A stretch of DNA of 15,944 nucleotides from Fen-1077 sp050014355 (lineage in GTDB: Bacteria > Chloroflexota > Dehalococcoidia > Dehalococcoidales > RBG-16-60-22), in assembly GCA_050014355.1 (NCBI GenBank), contig JBEKDL010000053.1, positions 1 to 15,944 on the forward strand. Reading direction: 5' to 3'. Each line of letters starts with the position of its first letter. The stretch's first letter is position 1. The notes below the pieces were generated by a model. It was not told the DNA's origin, did not search any database, and was given only the letters and a program-made list of their open reading frames with translations. Shown in pieces: positions 5,501 to 11,777 of this stretch. The position numbers and the translations under genes are program-made.

Positions 5501-7186
5501 ATGCCGAGAGCGGTGGACCTTCTGAAGCAGGGCAGGAACGAGGAACTCTGGCAGATGTGCTGCGGTTTTCTCAAATTAAATATTGATGAATTCATGGATG
5601 TCCAGGAACGTCTTTTACTGGAGCAGCTGGAATTATTAAGTAAATCCTCCCTTGGTAAAAAAATTATGGGCGGGGCCAAGCCGCAGACCGTCGAAGAGTT
5701 CCGGCGGCAGGTGCCCCTGACCACCTATAAAGACTATTGCCCGGAGCTGATTGAAAAAAGAGAGGACGCTTTACCGGAAAAACCCGCGTTGTGGGTGCAT
5801 AGCTCCGGATGGAGCGGTGAATATCAACACAAGTGGGTCCCAATGTCAACAAGCTACGCGGAGCAATTAAGTATATTGCTGTACGGCATCGGTATTCTTT
5901 CAGGGTGCGAGGCCTGGGAGGATACGTCACATATCCCGGATAAAATAAATATATTGTATGCCGTGGCACCCAGGCCTTATATATCCGGCACTTTTGCGGA
6001 CCTTTTAAGAATTCAATCACCTTTTAGATACCTTCCGCCGTTGGAGAAAGCCGAAGGATTATCGTTTGAAGACCGGATCAAACTTGGCGTAATGCAAGCT
6101 ATGACCCATGGGTTCGATTACTTTTTCGGGATTTCTCTGGTACTGGCGAATGTGGGTGAAAAGATACGTGAATCTTCTAACAAATTTAATATACGCCCAT
6201 TCTTGTTTGAGCCCGGGGCGCTATGGCGGTTAGCCCGGGGCAAAATGAGAAGCCGGCTCGCAGGGCGTCCCATGTTGCCCAGAGACCTGTGGCACATTAA
6301 AGGTATCATCGGTAGTGGAGTGGATAGTCTTATCTACAAAGAGAAAATCAAGGAGCTCTGGGGAAGATATCCCCTCGACCTGTACTCCTGCACCGAAGGC
6401 GGCGTAATCGCCACACAGACATGGGACTACGATGGCATGTCCTTCTTCCCTAATCTTAATTTCCTTGAATTCATCGCGGAAGATGAACAACTAAAATTAC
6501 AAATGGATTCGAGCTATAAGCCGAAGACGCTATTACTCAATGAGGTCAAGGCCGGAGAGAACTATGAGATAGTCATCACCAATTTTCATGGTGGCGCAAT
6601 GGTCCGGTACCGGATAGGAGACATGGTCAGGATAACATCCCTCCGCAACGAAAAACTGGGTATAGATATACCGCAAATGGCATTTGAAAGAAGGGTGGAT
6701 GACTTCATTGATTTCTACGTGGTCATACTTACAGAAAAAATTATATGGCAGGCTATCGATAGCACCGGGGTCGCCTACGAGGATTGGATAGCGTATAAGG
6801 ATGCAGAAAACCTGGTATTGAACATTGGTATTGAGCTAAAGAATGGCTATCAAGGCAGCCGGGAGGGTTTGGCCAGTTTAATATACGAGAAGCTAATAAA
6901 TCCAGATAACAATAAATCCCCCGAATTTACCCAGCATAACGATTTGGCAGATATGGCAGATTTTAGCATTAAAATTGAATTCCTGCCTAAAGGTACTTTC
7001 GCCGATTATTACAATTTAAAAAAGTCTCAAGGCGCCGACCCGGCTCACCTTAAACCGCTTCATGTGAATCCCTCAAAAAAAGTCCTCGACACACTAACGG
7101 CAGCGAATGAAGAGACTATCATTGTAACTAAATCCGGAGCCAAAGTAGTCACCAAGATTGACCGGGAAAAAGTCATTATTCAATAG
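5501..7186 (+). CDS. GH3-family adenylating enzyme (acyl acid-amido synthetase-like)
   Basis: The 561-residue protein belongs to the GH3 branch of the acyl-adenylate (ANL) superfamily. Plant members adenylate a carboxylate hormone with ATP and then form an amide with an amino acid; bacterial members have no settled substrate. Visible motifs in order are the ATP phosphate-binding loop HSSGWSGEYQHKWVP (100-114), a variant of the usual S-S-G-T-S-x-G with Trp and Glu inserted in place of Thr and the second small residue; YSCTEGG (295-301), the equivalent of Y-x-x-S-E-G; and MVRYRIGD (367-374), the Y-R-x-G-D nucleotide-binding motif. The N-terminus (VDLLKQGRNEELWQMCCGFL) and the 'F-R-R-x-V-P-L-T-T-Y-x-D-Y' segment (67-79) are typical of GH3. 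A C-terminal domain of about 150 residues is present. GAGGTG lies 4 nt before the ATG. Base composition is more AT-rich than the genes to the right. It is followed by a membrane c-di-GMP sensor with its own promoter. Confidence 0.85.
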   Translation: MPRAVDLLKQGRNEELWQMCCGFLKLNIDEFMDVQERLLLEQLELLSKSSLGKKIMGGAKPQTVEEFRRQVPLTTYKDYCPELIEKREDALPEKPALWVHSSGWSGEYQHKWVPMSTSYAEQLSILLYGIGILSGCEAWEDTSHIPDKINILYAVAPRPYISGTFADLLRIQSPFRYLPPLEKAEGLSFEDRIKLGVMQAMTHGFDYFFGISLVLANVGEKIRESSNKFNIRPFLFEPGALWRLARGKMRSRLAGRPMLPRDLWHIKGIIGSGVDSLIYKEKIKELWGRYPLDLYSCTEGGVIATQTWDYDGMSFFPNLNFLEFIAEDEQLKLQMDSSYKPKTLLLNEVKAGENYEIVITNFHGGAMVRYRIGDMVRITSLRNEKLGIDIPQMAFERRVDDFIDFYVVILTEKIIWQAIDSTGVAYEDWIAYKDAENLVLNIGIELKNGYQGSREGLASLIYEKLINPDNNKSPEFTQHNDLADMADFSIKIEFLPKGTFADYYNLKKSQGADPAHLKPLHVNPSKKVLDTLTAANEETIIVTKSGAKVVTKIDREKVIIQ

Positions 7187-7200
7187 TACTTTAGTCTCCC

Positions 7201-7228
7201 TTACGTTGGTTCGCTTACTTTGGTTCCC
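7201..7228 (+). promoter_or_regulatory. Tandem 14-bp direct repeat in front of the sensor promoter
   Basis: TTACGTTGGTTCGC (7201-7214) is directly followed by TTACTTTGGTTCCC (7215-7228), 12 of 14 positions identical. The second copy ends 2 nt before the -35 box at 7231. The arrangement and spacing (one and a third helix turns) suit a pair of regulator binding sites. It lies in the 44-nt gap after the GH3 stop, so it is not coding. Confidence 0.55.
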
Positions 7229-7230
7229 CC

Positions 7231-7259
7231 TTGACAATGTTCGTATTTGGTCTGATAAT
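7231..7259 (+). promoter_or_regulatory. Near-consensus promoter, leaderless, for the c-di-GMP sensor gene
   Basis: TTGACA (7231-7236, perfect) and GATAAT (7254-7259, 5 of 6) are separated by exactly 17 nt. A start 7 nt after the -10 box would be the A of ATG 7266. Only T residues lie between box and ATG, so no ribosome binding site exists. The promoter is flanked upstream by the tandem repeat at 7201-7228. Confidence 0.85.
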
Positions 7260-7265
7260 TTTTTT

Positions 7266-10200
7266 ATGAACGTGTATGCCATTGCGCCTTTAATTGCCAC
7301 GATAGCATATATACCTCTACTCATTACCACAGCCGGCAGCCGTCCATGGCAGCGACGTCACCTTTTATTCATTCTGTTTCTAGTGTCGGCAACTTCCTGG
7401 AGTTTTATTACTTTCCTTCTTCGCAGTGACTGGTATCCAGGAACAGGTTCCGCTCTTTTCAAGATAAGTGTCATCCTCTTTTGCGTAACGGTAGTGCAAT
7501 TTCACTGCTTTGCATCCTCTTTTTACCCGCAGGGTCAAAGACGCTGGTTAACTTTTGCTTATGTCTCTTTGATTCCGATATGCATTCTTGTTGCACTGGG
7601 GTACGTGACAGGTAGGGTCTACGTTGAAAGTGGATACGTTCGTAGTTCATATCGCCTAGGAATCGTGTTAGTAGCCTTGCCACTGCTGGTGTTGGCGGTC
7701 CGGAATCTTTTTGTATTTGGGAAAATGCTCAAGAATACGAATAATCCAGTGTTACATAACCAGCTTCTGACCTTGACACTGTGTATCTCTATTTTACTTG
7801 TGTTTACGATATTAAGTATTCCTTCCTGGGCCAAAGAATTCCCCATAGCTCACTACGGCAACCTTCTCAACGCCTTTATTTTGAGCTACGCCGTCATCAG
7901 GCACCAGCTGGTGGATATTAAGATTGTAATACGGCGTGGCACGGCCTGGTTCAGCCTCGGCATCGTGGGTGCTTTAAGCTTTTGGCTGGTATTTATCTTT
8001 TTGCACAGCATCTTTAAATTTCAACTGGACATGGCCGCCTCGCTGATAGCTACGATTCTGGCGATTGGCTCGGCCATATTTATCTATAAATTAAAAGGAC
8101 AACTGTTTGAGCTCATGAACCGCGCTTTCCAGGGCTCAAGTTACGATTATCATCAGAGACTTAACGATTTTACCGGCAAAATACACAATATATTCAGTCT
8201 GAAAGAGCAGGGCGGCGAATTACTGGGATTGCTCACCAAAGCCATTAATGTTAAACAGGCCAGCCTGCTTTTCCCCGAGACCGGCAGCGGGGATTATACC
8301 ACCCAGTTCGTAGAACCTAAAGATAAAGAAGGCCGTCTCGCTAATTTAAGATTGAGGGCGGGCAATCCGGTTATAAGGTATATGGAAAGGGAAAGAAAGA
8401 CTCTAACCAGAGAAAATCTCACCATTCTTCCCGCTTTCCTCGGTTTGTGGCCGAGAGAAAAGGAGGATATCGAATCGAAAGAGATATCGATGTTCGTGCC
8501 GCTGATAAGCCGCGACCGTTTGATTGCCATACTGGTGCTGGGGAACAAGCACGCTGGCAGGTTTTCACTTGAGGACCTGGGAATTGTCGAAGACGTTACC
8601 AGCCGGGTAGCTGTCAGCATCGAAAAAGAATACCTCCGTGAGCAACTCCGGGAGCGTGAAGAGGAGCTATCGGTAATCAATAATTCCAGCTTTATATTAT
8701 CCTCCAGCCTGGATATTCAGGAGATATTCGGGAGCTTCATCGAAGAATTAAAAAAGGTAATCGATATCGAATGGGCCGCGATTGTTCTCCTTGATGAAAA
8801 TGACCTTTGTTGTGTGGCATTGTCTTCGGCAGAAGGTTCGGCTTACCAGGTGGGTGAGAGGATTCCTCTGGAAGAATCCGGCACGGGCTGGGTAATCAAC
8901 CAGAAGAAAGTGTTCGTGGAATCAGACCTTTCCCAGGGCCGCTATTTCAAGACGGGTGAGAACTTTTACCAGCGCGGCTTGCATACCGTCGTCTACCTCC
9001 CTCTCATAGCCAAGGGAGCAGCCATCGGCAGCCTTATCATCACCAGTAAAAGAGCGAATGCCTATAACCAGCGGCATATCAAGCTGCTGGAACAGCTTAC
9101 CTCCCAGATTGCGATGCCGCTGGAGAACACTTTGCTTTACGCGAAAGCCGAAAAGAAGGCACGCATTGATGAACTCACCAGCCTGCTTAACCGCCGGTCG
9201 CTGGACGAGATGATTGATAACGAAATAAGCCGTCATTCCCGGTACGGGGGCGTTTTCTCTTTAGCCATTCTCGACCTTGACTCTTTCAAAGTCTATAACG
9301 ATACCTTCGGCCATCCAGCGGGTGATAAGCTGTTGAGGCAGGTCGGGACTGTCATCAAGAGCGCTATCAGGACCGCTGACCGCGCTTTCCGGTACGGTGG
9401 AGACGAGTTTGCGATACTGCTACCGCAGACGACCATCGACGCCGGCCTCCAGGTGACCGAACGGGTACGCCGGACAATTGCTGAAGAAACCAGCTCCAGC
9501 GATATTCCCGTGACGATTAGTATCGGGCTGGCAAGCTGGCCTGATGACGGCATCAGCCATACGGATATTATCGCCGCGGCAGACGTCACGCTATATCGCG
9601 CTAAACGGAGCGGCGGCAACCAGAGCTGCCAGGCCTCCGGCGCGCTGGTCAATTTACAGATGAGCGGGGCGGCCACGGATATTGACAACAGTATTGACAT
9701 TAAAATACTCGAAGTTATCCGCGCCTTGGCGGAAACCGTGGACGCCAGGAGCTATTATACTTTTAATCATTCCAAGAGAGTGACCGATTACGCCCTGGCC
9801 CTGGGCAAAGCGCTCAAACTGGATTCAACGGAAATGTGCCGTCTTGAGGCTTGCGCTTTACTGCATGATATCGGAAAAATCGGTATCAGCGACCTGATAA
9901 TTAATAAATCGTCCGAACTGACGGCGGAGGAATGGGAACTGATTAAATCCCACCCGAAACTGGGGTCGGAAATCGCCGGGAGGATTCCCCAGTTGTCCTG
10001 CTGTGTTAACGGAATACTCCATCACCATGAAAGATACGACGGCACCGGCTATCCCGAAACCTTAAAAGGCGATAAAATACCATTGGAAGCCCGTATTCTG
10101 GCCATCGCCGATGCGTATGTGGCGATGACTTCAGAGCGTTCTTACTCCGGCACGATGAACCATAAACACGCTATCGAGGAGCTGCAAAAAGGAGTCGGTG

Positions 10201-10286
10201 CCCAGTTCGACCCGTATCTTGTTGAGCAGTTCATTACGATAGATAAAATAGGTTTTCAGGACGATAGTAATAAGGCGAGGAGGTGA
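7266..10286 (+). CDS. Membrane sensor with 7TM region, two GAF domains, GGDEF and HD-GYP domains
   Basis: Numbered from ATG 7266 (1006 residues). Residues 1-275 hold about nine hydrophobic segments; the first seven resemble the 7TM sensory region of histidine kinases, ending in YAVIRHQLVDIKIVIRRG, typical of that family. Two GAF-like domains follow (about 295-455 and 475-625) with a short coiled coil between. The GGDEF domain (635-790) has an intact GGDEF motif (711-715) and, five residues before it, the inhibitory-site motif RTAD (702-705), so c-di-GMP synthesis with product feedback is expected. The HD-GYP domain (815-990) has HDIGK (867-871) and HHERYDGTGYP (920-930), as in active c-di-GMP phosphodiesterases. 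The start at 7266 is chosen because a near-perfect promoter ends just before it; the frame stays open upstream to a TTG at 7158, inside the GH3 gene, which would place the promoter inside the coding region. The first ~590 nt are more AT-rich than the rest. A LuxR-type regulator follows after 45 nt. Confidence 0.93.
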   Translation: MNVYAIAPLIATIAYIPLLITTAGSRPWQRRHLLFILFLVSATSWSFITFLLRSDWYPGTGSALFKISVILFCVTVVQFHCFASSFYPQGQRRWLTFAYVSLIPICILVALGYVTGRVYVESGYVRSSYRLGIVLVALPLLVLAVRNLFVFGKMLKNTNNPVLHNQLLTLTLCISILLVFTILSIPSWAKEFPIAHYGNLLNAFILSYAVIRHQLVDIKIVIRRGTAWFSLGIVGALSFWLVFIFLHSIFKFQLDMAASLIATILAIGSAIFIYKLKGQLFELMNRAFQGSSYDYHQRLNDFTGKIHNIFSLKEQGGELLGLLTKAINVKQASLLFPETGSGDYTTQFVEPKDKEGRLANLRLRAGNPVIRYMERERKTLTRENLTILPAFLGLWPREKEDIESKEISMFVPLISRDRLIAILVLGNKHAGRFSLEDLGIVEDVTSRVAVSIEKEYLREQLREREEELSVINNSSFILSSSLDIQEIFGSFIEELKKVIDIEWAAIVLLDENDLCCVALSSAEGSAYQVGERIPLEESGTGWVINQKKVFVESDLSQGRYFKTGENFYQRGLHTVVYLPLIAKGAAIGSLIITSKRANAYNQRHIKLLEQLTSQIAMPLENTLLYAKAEKKARIDELTSLLNRRSLDEMIDNEISRHSRYGGVFSLAILDLDSFKVYNDTFGHPAGDKLLRQVGTVIKSAIRTADRAFRYGGDEFAILLPQTTIDAGLQVTERVRRTIAEETSSSDIPVTISIGLASWPDDGISHTDIIAAADVTLYRAKRSGGNQSCQASGALVNLQMSGAATDIDNSIDIKILEVIRALAETVDARSYYTFNHSKRVTDYALALGKALKLDSTEMCRLEACALLHDIGKIGISDLIINKSSELTAEEWELIKSHPKLGSEIAGRIPQLSCCVNGILHHHERYDGTGYPETLKGDKIPLEARILAIADAYVAMTSERSYSGTMNHKHAIEELQKGVGAQFDPYLVEQFITIDKIGFQDDSNKARR

Positions 10287-10317
10287 AAACAGTCGCAGCC
10301 TAATTTTTAAAGACTGT
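10278..10317 (+). promoter_or_regulatory. Stranded Shine-Dalgarno and hairpin before the LuxR-type gene
   Basis: AGGAGGTGA (10278-10286) is a full-strength ribosome binding sequence overlapping the sensor stop codon, yet no usable start codon lies at normal distance; the next gene begins at 10332. Between them ACAGTC (10289-10294) can pair with GACTGT (10312-10317). Folding would bring the site to about 17 nt from the ATG. The LuxR-type gene has no other good ribosome binding site. Alternatively the sequence is chance plus translational coupling. Confidence 0.35.
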
Positions 10318-10331
10318 GATTGTGAACGACG

Positions 10332-11024
10332 ATGATTAACAACAGTAAGAACAACAAAATACAGGTTTTCGTCATCAGCCAGCAATCGTTATTCCTGCAG
10401 GCGGTGGAGCAAACATTATCGGACACGGAAGATATACTCATCGTTGGCACAACTCCAATAAATGACGATGTCCTCAAAGCCATCGATAACCTCCCGCCGG
10501 ATGTCGCTTTACTGGACCTTGACGGCCAAGCAGAGAACGGCCTGGAACTCGCCCGTAAAATAAGACAGCGCTCGCCCAATATCGGCGTGATGCTCCTTAC
10601 CTCTAATCCCGAGGATAACCAGCTTTTCCTGGCGCTCAAAGCGCAGGCGTCGGCCTATATGAGCAAGGAAGTCACCGGCCAGCAGCTCACGGAAACAGTC
10701 AGGCGCGTGGCCAAAGGCGAGCACCCCATCAACGAGGCGCTTACCGCGCGCCCCAAGGTAGCCGAACATGTTTTACAGCAGTTCCAGGAGCTCTCCTCCC
10801 GTAGCGAAGCTGAAGCGTTTATCTCTCCCCTGACGCCGAGAGAAATTGAAATCCTGCAGTACATCGGGCAGGGGTACCTCAATAAACAGATTGCCGCCGA
10901 GCTGGGAATCAGCGAGCAGACGATTAAGAACCACGTTACCTCTATCCTGCGTAAGCTTAACGCCAACGCCCGCACGGAGGCTGTGGTGGTGGCCATCAAG
11001 CAGGGCCTCATCAAGATTACCTAG
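10332..11024 (+). CDS. NarL/LuxR-type response regulator with degenerate receiver
   Basis: The 230-residue protein has an N-terminal receiver-like domain (about 9-130) and a C-terminal LuxR helix-turn-helix (166-228: LTPREIEILQYIGQG, then NKQIAAELGISEQTIKNHV with the recognition helix). In the receiver the phospho-acceptor Asp (D62, in ALLDLDG), the switch Thr (T90, VMLLTS) and the Lys (K112, YMSKE) are present. However, the acidic pair that binds Mg2+, normally V-D-D-H after the first strand, reads I-S-Q-Q (15-18). Phosphorylation by the standard mechanism is therefore doubtful, and the domain may respond to a ligand or act constitutively. No upstream in-frame start exists because of a stop at 10323. 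The gene follows the GGDEF/HD-GYP sensor at 45 nt in the same direction, with no clear own promoter, so co-transcription is likely. No histidine kinase is in the window. Confidence 0.9.
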   Translation: MINNSKNNKIQVFVISQQSLFLQAVEQTLSDTEDILIVGTTPINDDVLKAIDNLPPDVALLDLDGQAENGLELARKIRQRSPNIGVMLLTSNPEDNQLFLALKAQASAYMSKEVTGQQLTETVRRVAKGEHPINEALTARPKVAEHVLQQFQELSSRSEAEAFISPLTPREIEILQYIGQGYLNKQIAAELGISEQTIKNHVTSILRKLNANARTEAVVVAIKQGLIKIT

Positions 11025-11040
11025 AGACCATTTTTTCACC

Positions 11041-11063
11041 GTCATTCCCGCAAGCGGAAATCC
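11041..11063. repeat. Degenerate short extragenic repeat (gtcattcccg type)
   Basis: GTCATTCCCGCAAGCGGAAATCC resembles by memory the dispersed 'gtcattcccgcgaaagcgggaatcc' repeat found between genes in many bacteria, with three bases missing from the loop and a mismatched arm. TTCC-C-GC pairs with GCGGAA across a 2-nt loop. Only one copy is in the window, and it lies between the LuxR-type gene and the mntP promoter, where it might act as a weak terminator. Confidence 0.4.
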
Positions 11064-11085
11064 AGCGGCGGGGAAGTGACCCGCT

Positions 11086-11115
11086 TTGAAATCCTCTGTC
11101 TTCCTGTGCGATAAT
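11086..11115 (+). promoter_or_regulatory. mntP promoter, extended -10, leaderless
   Basis: TTGAAA (11086-11091) and GATAAT (11110-11115) are 18 nt apart, and TGC directly before the -10 makes an extended -10 element (TGn). The ATG at 11122 is 7 nt after the -10, where transcription is expected to begin, and no ribosome binding site is present. There is hence no room for the yybP-ykoY manganese riboswitch that often precedes mntP. Confidence 0.75.
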
Positions 11116-11121
11116 TCATAA

Positions 11122-11688
11122 ATGTCCGAACTGGGTTTCACTGCAATCCTCATGACGGCCATCGGTCTTTCGGCGGACTGTTTCGCCGTCGCGGTAAGCA
11201 TCAGCATTTCCGAGCGGGCACTGTCTTTCCGCAGGCTATTCCGTTTCCCGCTTTCGTTCGGGCTTTTCCAGGCGGTTATGCTGGCGCTCGGATGGCTGGG
11301 CGGGCGTACCATAGTAGGTTTTATTTCTTCCTATGACCACTGGATAGCTTTCGGACTGCTGGTATTTATCGGCGGGAGAATGGTCTGGGAATCATTCCAC
11401 GAGAAAGAAGAACGCACCGATCGGGATATTACCCGGTGGTTTACGCTACTGGCGCTATCCGTGGCGACGAGCATAGATGCCCTGGCGGCGGGATTGAGCT
11501 ATGCCTTCCTGAACGTGGGTATTTTTATTGCCGCTGTTACTACCGGGCTGACGACCTTTTTTATCACCATCCTCGGTCACTTTATCGGGAAAAGGGTGGG
11601 GGCGCTGGTAGAAAGATGGGCGGATATTGCCGGCGGTATTATCCTGATACTCATCGGCGTGCGGATACTGTTGCAGCACCTCTTATAA
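11122..11688 (+). CDS. mntP: Manganese efflux pump MntP
   Basis: This 188-residue inner-membrane protein of six hydrophobic segments belongs to the MntP (DUF204) family, which exports Mn2+. The two inverted halves carry the family's conserved Asp motifs: GLSADCFAVAVS with D19 in helix 1, and SVATSIDALAAGLS with D119 in helix 4. The usual first motif is G-L-S-M-D-A-F; here Ala and Cys replace Met and Ala around the Asp. A charged cytoplasmic loop (ESFHEKEERTDRD, 90-102) separates the halves. Length is normal. It has its own promoter at 11086-11115 and appears leaderless; the next gene, uvrC, starts 90 nt later with a separate promoter. Confidence 0.93.
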   Translation: MSELGFTAILMTAIGLSADCFAVAVSISISERALSFRRLFRFPLSFGLFQAVMLALGWLGGRTIVGFISSYDHWIAFGLLVFIGGRMVWESFHEKEERTDRDITRWFTLLALSVATSIDALAAGLSYAFLNVGIFIAAVTTGLTTFFITILGHFIGKRVGALVERWADIAGGIILILIGVRILLQHLL

Positions 11689-11731
11689 ATAAAACCTGCG
11701 GAATAGTAGGCATGACTATGCGCGGACCTCT

Positions 11732-11759
11732 TTGCTCGCGATATCGGCTATGCTAGAAT
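11732..11759 (+). promoter_or_regulatory. Candidate uvrC promoter, extended -10
   Basis: TAGAAT (11754-11759) is preceded by TGC (11751-11753), an extended -10 element. A weak -35, TTGCTC, lies at 11732-11737 with 16-nt spacing. Transcription would start near 11766, giving a 12-nt leader carrying GGGAG just before the TTG start of uvrC. Confidence 0.55.
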
Positions 11760-11777
11760 ATTTCTGGGAGCAGGGCA

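Noticed and set aside
7158..7265. Longer N-terminus of the sensor from TTG 7158
   Set aside because: It would overlap the GH3 gene by 29 nt and contain a near-perfect promoter; the ATG at 7266 begins exactly where the membrane region starts.
11025..11121. yybP-ykoY manganese riboswitch before mntP
   Set aside because: The promoter abuts the ATG, leaving no leader, and no matching conserved core was seen.
10773..11312. 179-codon open frame on the minus strand
   Set aside because: It is antisense to the LuxR-type and mntP genes, has no recognisable domain, and would cross the mntP promoter.
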